Below are positions 37,914 through 50,170 of a stretch of DNA of 64,000 bases, one piece after another. This DNA comes from Oscarella lobularis (lineage: Eukaryota; Porifera; Homoscleromorpha; Homosclerophorida; Oscarellidae): the NCBI RefSeq assembly GCF_947507565.1, contig NC_089194.1, positions 1,426,001 through 1,490,000 of the forward strand, given 5' to 3'. A program made the translations under genes and the position numbers. Numbering within the stretch: position 1 is the first letter of the stretch; every line of letters begins with the position of its first letter. Under the pieces are notes generated by a model that saw only the letters and a program-made list of their open reading frames with translations, was not told the origin of the DNA and did no database searches.

Positions 37914-40900
37914 TCACAATTTCGAGCAGTTATCGTAGATCCAATCCAAAAACTTATCAACTCTTGTATAAACTCCTGGATGATCTTTGCTGCCGCATTT
38001 ATATCCATAGCTCACAAGTCCAGCCAAAATCCATCGATTGCCAAATTTTTTATTCTGCATCATGAGGGGGCCCCCACTATCGCCTCCGCACGCTCCTGTT
38101 TGGTCCGTTGTGCAAAGCTTGCGATACTCGTAGTCGGACTGCGGCCAATTAAAAGATTCGTTGCACTTGTTTATTGGCATGAAGTCAACGTGTCCCTTTC
38201 GCAAACATTTGGACCCGCCTTTTTCTTGGGCGGTCTTTCCCCACCCGGAAACGGTCGCAGCTTTTCCTATTTTGGTCAGCATTTCGTCTCGTGAGGGCTG
38301 GGGCAGACATATTGGCCTTGCATATCTCCCACACGATAGGCATTCTCCTGCATCAATTTTCACGAGAGCAATGTCGTTGGCGAGAGTAGGGGGATCGAAT
38401 TTTGGATGAATTATAGTTTCTTTGGCGACAAAACACTGATGACGTTGCTGATTGATATTGGCACATGATCCGCAGACTTTTCCTAAGCAAACTGTAACTT
38501 GTTCGTCTGGGTCCAGTAGGGTAAAGCAGTGAGCCGCTGTTAGAATGCAACATGGGCTTATCATAACTCCTCCGCAATGAACGCCTGTTTTTTGATTACA
38601 GAGCATCGCTTGCCACGGAAATTCTCCTAGTCTGACGGCAGTGCCAATACTTATACGATCCCTGGGGAAAACGTCACGTTCACCGCATCCTAAAAAATGA
38701 CGGTCTCAGTCTAATCTTCTTATCAGCCCTGCGGCTTACTGCAATTTCCTTGTGTTGTGGGAGCTGCGTCGATTCTTGTATAAAACTTGTAAGACTTACT
38801 ATCGTTGTCTATGTCAATGCGGCACGTGTAGGAGCCAAAATATTTCCGCGTCAACTTGCGCACGGTAAGAACAGCGCCGTCGTTTGAAAGACTGTAGTCT
38901 AGTCCGGTTTCGTTCAAATGTCTGCCGCGGAAGAGCCAGGAAAATTGAATCAAACCGTCGTATATCAGGTAGGGATTCATGCAGGTCTTTGAGCACTCTA
39001 AGGTTGCGGAATCACCCATGGGAACGTTCCAAACGTTTTTTAGTTCTAAAAACCCCAGAATGTAAATTGTTTTTTCTCGCGCCTATTTTGCTTACGAGGT
39101 TTGCAGCAGAATTTTCCATTTCCAACATAGCCCAAGTTGCACGCACATTTCCCGTCTTTCTTTTGCCCTTTTTTGCTGCATTCTCTGACGTCTACAAATC
39201 ATCCAATGTTAGAACATAACCGAGTGTGTGCAATGATTCTCACCTGAACAATGAGTACCATTTCCTACAAATCCAATTTTGCACTGACAGCTATATTTGT
39301 CTCCCGTGCGTTTACAGGTGGCGTCTTTGCTGCATTCAAGTCCTCGAGAAGAGCACGGATCTGCCCCAAAATACAATGAACCGTCAAAACTTCTAAAGCT
39401 CTAGGAACTTACCGCAAGCCTGATAATTATTTTCCAAACAGTCTATGCAAGAGGACGACGATTCCAAACATCGAATTTTGACCACGTCACAGCCACGTTC
39501 AGCGACGGAACGATATGCAATGCATATCTGCTTAGTCTTTTCTCGATAGATAGCAATTGGAGAGGAAACGTCACGTCCTAAGCGCTCTCTTTCCAACTGG
39601 TGACCTCGTACGAACGAAGATGATCCAACTTCTTCAGACCACGCAGAAAATAGAGCATTCCCCGGTGGATAATAAATTGCACTTCCGTCTCTCGAAGGAT
39701 GACTAGAATAGGAATCGAAGGGGGCAAGCGCTTGCGAAAAGCAGACGTCTACTTCCAAATATCCGACAAAGTAACAGGCCAGTCGTGATTTTCCATTTCG
39801 TGATTGCTTCGTAAAGCAGACAATCGTTCGATTTTCATTTTCGTCATACACTGCAAACGGAGCGGCGACTTTCGCCCATGTGCTACCAATAACGCATCGC
39901 TTTAGCATCAGTCCTCCTTCGAATACGTATCTCTGAACGAAAATTGCATATCCACTGCATGCGGACGTTTTTTCGCAATACTTTTTATCTGCCAGAGCCA
40001 GAAATAGGACCGAGTTGTGACTAGGCTCGTAGATGGCATTTGGATATATGAAATCATCTTTACCGTTAAACCTTTGGATTTCGCCTTTCATTTTGGCCTC
40101 GGAGCTGAGGAGGACACTGACTGTACGCATTAGACCCATATAAGAAGCCTCCATCGTCATTATGTATCCATACGTGGCCAGGTTATAAATTATTTTCGGT
40201 TTTCTGCAATCCTCGGGTTGCTTCTTCTTATTTTGGCACTGGGCAACAACCGACGGTCGCCCCAGAAATTCGCCCGTAGCCCCATTTATCTGCCTCGAGA
40301 CGATAACGTACTTGCCACCAGATCGACTGCCGGGTCGTAACTGAAGCAGTATTGTGTACTTCATGGTCCTTTGGTTATACGTTACAGATGGGCTGCCCTG
40401 ATCAGCTATTTCACCTACAGTAAAACGCGTGAAAACCTGACCAAAAGTCCTAAGTTTCTTTTTACCGTTTATCACAAAGGTGATGTCCCTGGTGCTTGCT
40501 TTGAACGCGCTGTCCACAAGGACAGAATAAAGACTACCATTTCGACATTGAATCACCAGTAGGAAATTATCATCTTTTGGATTGTAGGCTATAACGTGAT
40601 CTCTGACGCAGCACATTCTAGGCGTCAGTTCCTCCGGCAACGGTCCGGCCGGTAGAAACGACGTGGATACGACGACTGGGTCGGATTTTTTCATTTCGTG
40701 TTCTTGCTTGGAAGAGTCGACAGCCGACACTCCAAAGCGGACTTTCGTGATTCCCGATAGACGGCAGCAATGCGTCCAGATCGTCGACCCGCGCTTGTGC
40801 CGAACCGTTGCAACGAAGTGAAATTCCTCGTCGTTTTCTTCTTCCGGGTTCGTGGACCTATAGATTTTATAATGGGATGGAGGTGATAGCGGCGGTTCCC

Positions 40901-41386
40901 AGCGTATTGTCCAACAGGGGCCAGCTTGAGATACGAAGAGAAGGGGGATGTCGTATTCTTGGGTCGAGCGCTTTGAAACGCGGGGTATGTGGAGGTCGAG
41001 TGGCGCCCAAACATTCTCGACCGCCCACAAAGTCGGTTCTTCGTCGCTTTGAGCGTCGTCCGAGACGTCAATCGTTTGACTTGAAGATGTGATTAGGGGC
41101 GAAGTGAAAGTACCTGCGATTAGAGAGAAGGACGACGTATAAGGAAGTGGAGAGTAAAGAAGAGAAGCGAGAGGCCTCTACAGTCTGTAGACTCAATCAC
41201 GGAAATAAATGAGACTACGGCATTCAGTGCCAGACTAAGTCGACTTAGACAACAGAATCGTGAAATGAGGCTGCTCTTTGCCTCTGCTATTGCGCTCATT
41301 CTTCATTGCTGACTCTAGTTTTGCGCACATCGCTTACCTCCAACAGAAGAGAAAACCAAACTTAGGAGAACGATAAAGAGCCGCAT
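37914..41386 (-). CDS. Secreted FN3-propeller-EGF-EGF-Ig-S1 serine protease
   Basis: Six exons. 41386-41338 is a signal peptide (MRLFIVLLSLVFSSVGG). 41113-39413 is one large exon with an FN3-like start (WEPPLSPPSHYKIYRS), then a segment of about 400 residues with at least six copies of a P/H-x-x-x-Y motif before a hydrophobic strand (SPSVTYNQ, YPNAIYEP, APFAVYDE, SPIAIYRE), suggesting a beta-propeller. 39360-39244 and 39191-39096 are EGF-like. 39046-38740 is Ig-like. 38689-37914 is an S1 protease: start RISIGTAV after RDR, His in TAAHC, Asp in NDIALVKI, Ser in GACGGDSGGP. The triad is intact and the residue at the 189 position is Gly, so trypsin specificity is unlikely. Joins from exon 1 to exon 6 are phase 1. 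It lies 211 bp upstream of the pseudokinase receptor gene on the same strand. Confidence 0.87.
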
Positions 41387-41711
41387 CTTCACTCTTCCGT
41401 TATCAAACGCAATGTGACCCGGCCCTACGGTCACATTTGAATCGCACGTGAGCATCCTCTAGCTGATAAGATACCTCTTAGTATCGCTGCTGTAGATATA
41501 TCTAAGCATCACAGACCTTCGCATTGTGAAATGAAATATTTAAAATCACCTTTTTGGTGCAGTTAACTCCGTAGCTAAAACGAACACCGATGAAAGCTGC
41601 CAGCGCGTCACCGCAACTACAACAGTAAAGCCAAACATAAAAAAAATTCCAAAACATTGAAAGCAAAATTGGGCAACAGCTAATAGGCGAGAATTTTGTC
41701 GTCACTCAAAC

Positions 41712-43205
41712 TCAATTATCCTCCTCCTCTACAGGTTCCTCCGTGATTTGTTCCGCGGCGATGCGACCAGCCAGAAATTGCGCAACTTTGTCTGTCTTGT
41801 CGCTCATGTCGACGTCAATGTCGGGCAGCTCAGGTCTCTTTCGGTGCAGGGACATCCTTTTAGGTTATAGAAAATTACGATTTATCTACAAATTTAGTCG
41901 TGAGCAGTACTGCACCTGCGAAATTCGGCACGAAACTCTTTTTCCGGCATTTCAATTTTACTGTCCAGAGCTTCGTCACTTGTCATTGGCTTCATTTGAT
42001 GATTTTAAAAGATCTCGATTATTAGTACCAATACCCTACCTCTTTGGCCGAGGCCGCACGACGAGATCGATGTATAAAGGAGACTTTCTGCAAAAAATCA
42101 AAATCTCCTCGAGTTTGACGTCACACGCCACCGTTTTACCCTCTTCATTTTTGTCTTCACTTCCTCTATTTCCTCGTAGTTGTGCTCTTCTTCTTCTTCT
42201 CCTTCAGCCTCTGCCTTACCCTCTTCTTCTGCCTGCATGAGGTATTTCCCAGTTAAATTCATAACATACGTAATGAAGTTGCGTACTTCTTCGCCTCCCT
42301 GCGCTTCTTCCGGCTCTGCTGCGTTCTTCTCGGGTGGCGGCTTGGGAATTTCCGCCTCATCAAAAAGTTTTTTAGCTTCGGGATCGCGTTTCTGCAAATT
42401 TAAAGTTCTATCTAAAGAGAACTCGTTGTATTGGTAGGTCTAGAACCTTAAACGCTTCAAAGGCCAATTGAAACGCTTGAGCTACGGTGAGCACCATCTC
42501 ACTGGCCTTAAGAGAGAAAGAGAATGTCTATTTTAGTGAGGCTGGGGCTGCGTATGATAATTGCCTGGCGTCTCGTGCGACATTGAAAGCAGTGCAGATA
42601 GAACTCGCCCGATCTACTATCTTTCGCAATGAAGCAAAAGATCCGTTTGCGCGTCTTGTCCGTGCTTGTGAACGAGATCCGATAGATGGATATCTTCTTC
42701 ATTGGGTGATCCTAACACCGCGAGTACGTCAAGTCAAGCAGTAGCACTCAAAACGGCATAAATCACCTTGTCAAACGTATCGTCCAATACTTGCAATCCG
42801 TTTGCCGTGACGGTCACTGTAATGGGCGTGCCTTTGTAGGCATGCTAGGGGCCGAAAGCGATATCAATTGTCCAGAAGCAAATTCTATTTTCTAACTATG
42901 AGTCTTTCAATGATTTCAGGCGCATTTTGACGGCCAAGAGCTTCCTTGACAGGCTCGTAGCCAAGATACTGCAAAAAAGGAGGCGTGTTTACAAATGGGC
43001 GGTGCCCGCTGTCGAACGGTGAGTACGCTGCTACGAAATCAAAGTGCCCTACTTCCAATTTTATGTTGACGCCGTTAATGAGGTCTTCCTTTGCGTAAAG
43101 CCACGTTTGAACGAGCTCTTCTTGCTTCGTCTTGCGCTTATCCGTTCCACGACGTTTTATTTTGGGAACATGGGCAACTTCAAACGATTTCTTGCCCAGA
43201 GGCAT
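41712..43205 (-). CDS. ARH/LDLRAP1-like PTB adaptor, copy A
   Basis: ATG at 43205 gives MPLGKKSFEVAHVPKIKRRG. The PTB domain runs through WLYAKEDLINGVNIKLE / YLGYEPVKEALGRQNAPEII (across an intron at about 43050-42968), ISIYRISFTSTDKTRKRIF and EMVLTVAQAFQLAFEAF. The IYRISF and LTVAQAF blocks resemble LDLRAP1 (ARH), an adaptor that links NPxY receptor tails to clathrin. A Glu-rich exon follows (42400-42130), then short exons ending RPELPDIDVDMSDKTDKVAQ ... AEQITEE and stop at 41712. No canonical clathrin box is visible. It is tandem with copy B. Other PTB families (GULP, DAB, NUMB) fit less well. Exon edges in the middle are approximate. Confidence 0.75.
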
Positions 43206-43367
43206 GACAAGGCAGAAAGGGCAACGCTAGAGCAAGGAAATCGTGCAAAGAATTAATATAAAATGACTGTGGAGGAGTGCGACCTAAGCTAAATATATAT
43301 GTATATAGTACTACACGTATAGTAGTGTGTGCGAGTGCGTCTAAAGTGCCTTTTGCTTGTTTCTTTA

Positions 43368-44686
43368 TTAGGATTTTTCTGTCATTTGCTTCGCTGTGAT
43401 TTCGCCTCCGAGGAAGAGAGCAATGTCGTCGCTCGCATCGTTAGGATCGAAGTCCATGTCGGGCAGGTCGGGGATGTCACGAAGGATGGTCATTCTAAGA
43501 GAAATTGTGGAATGAGACTTACGAAAAATCAAATTACCAAAAACGCTATTTAAATCAAAGTTGCGTAAGAAATTAGCTAACCTTTTGTACTCCTCTCGAA
43601 TGTCTTCATCTGGCATATCAACATGACGATCTAAGTCATGCTTCAAAAAACGAATATCTAAAATTTAACGCAGCTTCTGTTTAGAACTGTAATTACGTCT
43701 TTTAATTCCTTTTCTGGTTGGGCTTTGTGCTGAAGCCTAACGGACACTCTCCTCTACATGCAAATCCTGTATGAATCTCTTCCCAGCTTTTACGACTTAA
43801 AACTAACCTTTCTAAGTTTGACGACGTCAGAAGAGGCCTCTACCTTAACCTCTTCCTTCTCATCCCTTTCCTTCAGCAACTTTTGAGCTTCTGGATCTCT
43901 TTTCTATGAAGACCATCATCTTGAAAACTCATAACAACTCTTGCTATGTTCTTGCCTCAAACATTTCAAAAGCAATTTGAAATCCTTGTGCTACAGTTAG
44001 AGTGATTTCGCTCGCCTTGTAAATTAGTCAAAGCAAAACGAACTGCAAGCTACAAATTTCCAACCTGTCTCTTTGTCTTGCACTGGAGTATGTGCATAAG
44101 CAATTTCTTTGATTCCCTGTCTCGACCAATAAAGAAAAAGACTCGACGCCTAATTTTGTCCACAGTCGTAAACGAAATTCGGTACATTTGCACGAATTTC
44201 ATTGGATTATCCTACCACAAAGATTATCGCAAATTCAACGTGCGCTAGTTTAATTAATTTACCGTTTCAAAGTCGTCATTTTCAACCCTGAAACCGTTCG
44301 CCGAAATTCTCAAAGAAACGTGTCTTCCTTCACGCTTCTACTAAGCAAATTGAACAGCGGGAAATTAATTATAAAAACTGAAACTCACTGCAAGTCTTTC
44401 AATAATTTCAGACGAATTCTGGCGTCCAGTCGGCTTCTGAACTTCATCGTAGCCGAGATACTGGACATAGGAAGAATGTGTACAGGGCGTGGCCCAATCG
44501 GGGCGGTGCAGCGTAGTTTACTTCTACGTCAAATAGCACTCCGGTTAGCATGTCTTCTTTGGTATGCAGCCACGTTTGGGTCGCTAGTTCTTGTTTCGTC
44601 TCTCGTCTATCTGTCGCTCTGACCTCCGTTGCTTCGGGGTCTTTGGTCGAGACATTGAAGCCTTTGGATGATTTTCCGAATGGCAT
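43368..44686 (-). CDS. ARH/LDLRAP1-like PTB adaptor, copy B
   Basis: Paralogue of copy A, 162 bp upstream of it on the same strand. Start MPFGKSSKGFNVSTKDPEAT at 44686 (a TTG-initiated extension is ignored). PTB pieces: TWLHTKEDMLTGVLFDVE / YLGYDEVQKPTGRQNSSEII, MYRISFTTVDKIRRRVFFFI, LTVAQGFQIAFEMFE. The C-terminal exons give HVDMPDEDIREEYKRL and IPDLPDMDFDPNDASDDIAL ... AKQMTEKS, which parallel the tail of copy A (PEKEFRAEFRR; LPDIDVDMSDK ... AEQITEE). The Glu-rich exon of A is much shorter here. The intron layout is the same, supporting tandem gene duplication. Confidence 0.75.
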
Positions 44687-45133
44687 TGCCAACTTATAAG
44701 TCAGGCCTAGCTAATTGCCAAGGAACGAGAGTCTTCTCTGTTGTCGTTACCGTACTGTAGTTGTTATGCTAGACGTTCATATCAACATAACCCGGACGGC
44801 AACCAATTCACCCACACATCTACACTTTCAAGTACCTAATCATTGTAATTATTCTATTTAGACACTCACATCTAATATTTCTATATTGTCATTATTTAAT
44901 TAAAAACAAAATTTTGCAAAATATCTGGTAAACGCAAAACGATAAAGAAGAAAAATTATTCGCACATAGTCCCTCCTTAGGGGAGAGGGGAACATAAACG
45001 AAGGAAATCATCTCTTAATTAAAACCTATTAGCCTTACGCTCTCAAGAACTCCAAAACTTAATAAAGAATAACGCGCGCACACAAAAAGGACACCACACA
45101 AAAACGCCTCGTCAAAAAAAAGAGAGAAGAAAC
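44687..45133. other. Intergenic, no gene seen
   Basis: 447 bp between PTB copy B and the SIX gene, both minus. AT-rich with no ORF of interest. Probably the SIX 3' UTR and the copy B promoter. Confidence 0.55.
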
Positions 45134-46774
45134 CTAAGTGACTAATTCGGCCATGTGCTGCGCGTATCCCGCATCAACGCCTTGCGCGGTAAACATGGCC
45201 TGATAGGAAGCGGGTGCCGTCGTTTGAGAATACGGCGATTGCAAGTGAGGCGGATGCGTGGGCGGAGGCGCCGCCGCCGCCGCCGCCGGATGCCCAAAAA
45301 AACTGGGATGATGATGAAGGTGCGCCTGAGTGGAATACGGCGACTGAGGCGGCGGCGGCGGAGGCGGCGGCGGTGCAAAATGCCCTGATCGCGGTGCGGA
45401 CGCGTGAGAAACCGGCACGCCTAGACTGGGATAGCTCCCGGGATCGTTCATGTAGTAGTGTGCGCTCGCCGCCGCGGCGGCGGCGGCTCGCGTTGCCGCG
45501 GCAAATGGCTGCGGCGTTGCCTGGGTTACGAACGAGGGCGGTGGCGCGGCGTAGATCGGTCGCATTGAGCGGCTCAGTGGGGGTAACAATGAATTGGACG
45601 TGGAAAGACGTGGGATTGATTCGTCCTTTAGTGCCGCTATTGCGTCCGCCGAGGAAATGGGGTTGGCTTCGATTGGGTCCTGTTCTCCGTCCGAGCTGCT
45701 TTCGTCCGCTTTGCTTTCGGATTTTTTCCTCGTTTCGAGTTTGGGGCTTCTACAAGAATTCAAAATTTAAAAAAGAAAAACGATTTTTACTAATAACTAA
45801 GGTGCCAAAATTTCGAAGTCACTTTTTAAACCGTGACTGGCACCATTTTAGAAGAACCGTAACTAACACCTCGAGAAATTCTAAACATAGACTGTTTCCG
45901 GGTAGACGTCCGGGTAAACGTTAATTAAATTTCAACGTTACTCCAGCTGTCGGCAACTTGACACGTGTCCCCGCCCCTATCTACTTTAGAAAAGCGGGGC
46001 GGCGCGGAAGCGAAAAGGACGGGCGGCAAATACCACGGAATTTCATCGTCTGGGAAACTGAATGCAAAAGGAACCCAAGTCCCACGTAACTGAGAAAAAA
46101 ATGAAGGGCAGCGTAAAACGCGGAAGAGAAAAGGAAGCGTCGGTCGGAGTGGGGCGAGAAAGGGGCGTAAATTGAATTTTTTTTCTCGTTTCTTACCCGT
46201 CTTTCGCTTCGGCGGCGCGATCGCGCTGGCGCCTATTTTTGAACCAATTGGAGACCTGGGTCGTCGTGAGACCCGTACCTTCGGCGAGTTCGCGTTTTTC
46301 GCGCGGCGACGGGTACGGATTGCGCGCGTACCAATCGCGCAGTATAGCGCGCGATTTCTCCTTGAAGCAATAGGACGTCTCCTCGCCGTCCCAAATCGTT
46401 CGCGGCAGGGGATACTTGCGTCGCACGCGATACTTTCCGACGGCGCCGAGCTGGCGTCCGCGCAGACGCTCGGCTTCGATGTAGTGCGCGTTGAGCCACA
46501 GCTGCTGCATTCTCGCGTGATTGCGCACGGAGAAGTGATTGTTCTCGAGAATCGCGTAGAGATCCTTGAAGTTGCGTCGATGGAACGAGACGACGGCTTT
46601 GCCCTTGAGAACGCTTTCGTTTCGATGCAGATGCTCGCAGATGGGAAGGCTCCAGAGAAAGCGTGCGAGCCGATCGACGTCGCCGTGCTGTTGCAACACC
46701 TCGCACACGCACGCGACCTGCTCCTCGGTGAAGCCAAACGCCTGCGAGCTCGACGACGACGACGAGGCGGCCAT
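45134..46774 (-). CDS. SIX1/2: SIX1/2-class homeobox transcription factor
   Basis: Two exons, 46774-46197 and 45749-45134. The start is [20 protein letters not shown] (a TTG extension is ignored). The SIX domain follows ([40 protein letters not shown]), then a homeodomain beginning [20 protein letters not shown] and [20 protein letters not shown], with recognition helix [20 protein letters not shown]. The [11 protein letters not shown] signature assigns it to SIX1/2 (sine oculis). The C-terminal half is rich in Pro, Ala and His with several homopolymer runs encoded by GCC repeats. It is expected to be nuclear and to act with EYA. Large antisense ORFs over this gene come from its GC-rich codon use. 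Confidence 0.95.
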
Positions 46775-47738
46775 CGAACGCGATCGCAAACGTCGAGCGA
46801 ACTGATTCTCGAGCGTACGGGACGCGTTGCTTTATCTCAGCGATCGAATGACAATAGTTCGGCCTCCCCCGACATTCGACACCGATTGGCTGTGCATATA
46901 TTATCATACGGGACGCTGGGATAAGCGAGGTTGTCAATCAACGTTAGAGGCGCGCTCGCACGGCGGTTTCCTGCGCGGTTAGCTAAATCGGGCTTCGCTT
47001 AAACGCCGATTTAGGGCCCATTTCGTTTGAGGGGGAGGCTGGTCATTAGTGCGAGGTGCGAGATTAGGCGATCCGATCGTCTCTCTTATCTGTATACACT
47101 TCCTCCCCCTTCCCTCATTATAATAATAAACCACCCACTCGACTTTGAAGCCATCGAGACGCTTCGCAAAGATACGCACTGTTTTGTTACGTTTCCCTGT
47201 CAAGGTGCGAGATAAAACGTCGAATTGCGTATCGCGCTTGGGAAGAAAGACGTCAACTGCGGCGGCGAAGGCGTGAAACGCCTCCGCTCTCTGGGGGGCT
47301 GTTTGCTCGCGCGGAAACGCCTTCGCGAACGATTGAGAGTCGCTTAGAAACTCTTCAAATCGTTCGAGGGGTATATTCTTTGAATTCTTGTCGCGCGTTC
47401 GCTAGTGGACCGCCGATGCGCGACGAGCGAACCGATCGTTCGCTTCTTTGCATCTGCAGAGCCTCGGGGCAAATCGCACTACCCGGAGACGGGGTCCCCC
47501 AACACATGATTTGCATATGCATCGTTCCCGCGGATTCGCGCGGCCCAACGCGCGACCCCCGGGCGGCGTCGCGTCCCGCACGCGTCCCATGTCGTGTTGA
47601 TTTAGGCTGTCTAAAACTGGGCCTAAGTGCCGCGAAACCCGATATGCGAGACATCAATATTTTCTCTGTTTGTTCGTGTCAAGCGTGCGCAGTGAGGGAG
47701 CGAGTCTGACCTTTTTTCTTCTCTCTCTCTAGGAGTCG
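46775..47738. promoter_or_regulatory. SIX upstream region
   Basis: 964 bp between the SIX start and the CLASRP stop, both on the minus strand. No ORF is convincing. It holds an octamer-like atttgcat with an overlapping palindrome tgcatatgca near 47511-47523, and CpG-rich blocks, as expected for a developmental gene promoter. Binding is not shown. Confidence 0.45.
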
Positions 47739-50170
47739 TATCTCCTGCATAGTTCCTTGAGACCTTCTTCGCGTTCCTGTGTAATTTCAATTTCAAATTA
47801 ATTAATAGGCGTGGACAGCATGCAACTTGAGAGCTAATTTTATTCGGACGGAAACTATGCAAACGCCGGACAATGGAATCGATCATCTAGGAGTTATTAA
47901 TTAAATTTCAAGCAAAAATGCGAAATGTCGGCGCACATCTTTTAAGAAACGAACTAGATAATCGACGTTTGCCTGCTATTTTTTAAATTTCGTTACACCA
48001 AAATTTTGTAAGTAGTGTGTCGTATTCAATTTCTAATTTATATCATCTTCTTCTCACCTGGCGTTCTCGTTCCTTTTGCTTCTCTTTCGCCACTTCTCTA
48101 GATTTATCGGACTTGACTAAAAAATCATAACCGCGGACTTCTTATATGAGTGCACGTCCACCTACGCTGCTTATTCAACATCAACTGCATGCGTCGCTTC
48201 AATCGCTCCTGCGGCGTGAGTTTCTACGCGAAAACGTTAAAAACTACGCGTGGAAAGCGCGATACGAACCGGTTTCGACGAAGTTGTTTTAGAACTCGAT
48301 GACCTTTTTCTGTTATGACAAAGGAGAGCGATTCTCATTCTAATTTTATTCATTGCCGTAAACGGATACGTTACCGCTTTGCTTGCGGACTTCTACTACG
48401 CGATCGGCGTCGTCTACGCCGCCTGGAGTCCCTAGGGAGACAGAAGGTAGCCAAATTTGGCGTAAACACGAAAAACGTCACTGTATTCGGTTACGATGTA
48501 TGATCAAAACGAAAATGAAAAAAGGAAGAAAATAAGAAATAATATTTATTACAAAGAGGAAACGGTCACATGGTACACGGACTCTTATCACTTTCTGTAC
48601 CTTGAAGATGACGAAGACGACGATGAAGATGAAGAATACGACGATGATGACGGAGTTCTTTGTCGTCGTCTGCTGGGCTGCGTCTTCGCCGAGCCGCTGC
48701 TGCCAAATTCAATTACAAATTGATTCGATTGCCGTGGCGGAGACGCAGAAGAATCCGAAGAAGAACTGCATGTACACAATGCAACGTTCAATAAAATAAA
48801 ACGATTTCGTTTTATACCTAGAGGTGTCACGTGAACGTTTTTCACGCCTTTCGTAGCTACATTGAATTTTTTCAATAAATATTTTTCTGTTTGGGGATAC
48901 GAACTTCAACGAAGATCTTTCTCTTTGACGTCGTCTTCTCTCATCTCTTCTCCCTTTGGAGCCCTTAGAAACATGGCAATTTAGTTGGCTTGAATTTTTC
49001 GAAATTTTTTACGTACCCTGCTTTTTAATTCGTCTAATTCTTTTGCGACGCTTTTCTCCTCTTTATAAAGTCTACAGTACCCCCATTACAAACATTCATA
49101 CCCCATTAACACATAGAATACCACTTGGAAAATTTTCTTTCAGTTATTCCGTAACATTTAGCAATACCATCCAAAGCATCAACCTAAATAAGTAGCTCTT
49201 TTCTCTATTTGAACAGAGCAGCCTCTCTTCTTACCTGGAACTTTGACAAAGCACTTATTTTTATATCAGGATCTGCATAAAATTATCACATGTACATATG
49301 TGTAGGCATTGAGAAACACTAACCGTCATTATTGCCTTCATTGTCACTCACTGAATCTCTTTTTTCTGATGAGACAGTTCCTGCTACTGCAGACGTTGTC
49401 CCTCCCTCGTCATAAGTGTATCCAATAGCAGCTTTAGTAGCAGCCAATCTAATGTATTGACATTTAATTGACAATACAAAAATAATAAGAACCTTACTTT
49501 TTCTTTTCTTTATCAGGCCTTCTTCTAACCGGTACGCCATCCATTTCATCTATGTCAATGCCTTTTAGATACTCTTCCTCCTCAACTAAATAAATTAATA
49601 TTATTTAGCGTCGTGGCACTTTCTGTGTGACTGTACTACCTCCTAAATAATGGTTCTGAACCAAAACTTTGTATCGTTCGTAATTACACAGAGTCTCCTC
49701 GTAACTCTCTTCATCGTCCTCGTCGTAGGAAAAATCGCTTTCGATTCGGTCGAGCCGATGTCGTGCATCGTATCTAAAAAGTTTTTCCAGTAATATTGAT
49801 CAAATAAAAACCTACAAAAACGCACTTATCCATTCTATTATTCGAATCGCCTTGCCAGGGAATTCTGTGAAGGAACACGTGGAAGTGATAGCGTTTTTTC
49901 ATCATAAAATACTTACAGGGTTTTTGTTTCGTCGGCTGCAGCTGCAATGTCGACGTTGACGTGTATTGGAGACGACTTGCCGACTATTCGAAGTGTTTGG
50001 ATGGGATCGCGAGCCTAAACGGGAAACGAGGTCAGACCCAGAGGGCTCCCGATTAGGCGACCGAAGCGTACGAGGCCGTCGTAGTATGCCTTCCGACGTT
50101 CGGCGCGTTTCTGGTAGTCGATCATGACGCTGCGAACGCTCTTTTCTTGCTTTCTCGCCTCGTGCCACAT
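47739..50170 (-). CDS. CLASRP: CLASRP (SFRS16), CLK4-associating SR-related protein
   Basis: ATG at 50170 gives MWHEARKQEKSVRSVMIDYQ followed by KRAERRKAYYDGL, the conserved SWAP N-terminal opening of CLASRP. Downstream exons include KGIDIDEMDGVPVRRRPDKE, ATKAAIGYTYDEG, a Ser-rich stretch (48700-48590), KLTPQERLKRRMQLMLNKQ and KSREVAKEKQKERERQ. The last exon ends EEGLKELCRRYDS at 47739. The RS-rich domain of vertebrate CLASRP appears shorter here. It acts in nuclear pre-mRNA splicing regulation. The C terminus is short: the usual acidic-basic helix is present but little follows. Confidence 0.9.

Noticed and set aside
45214-46924. Large plus-strand ORFs opposite the SIX gene
   Set aside because: They are antisense shadows of GC-rich SIX codons; the minus frames carry the SIX domain and homeodomain.
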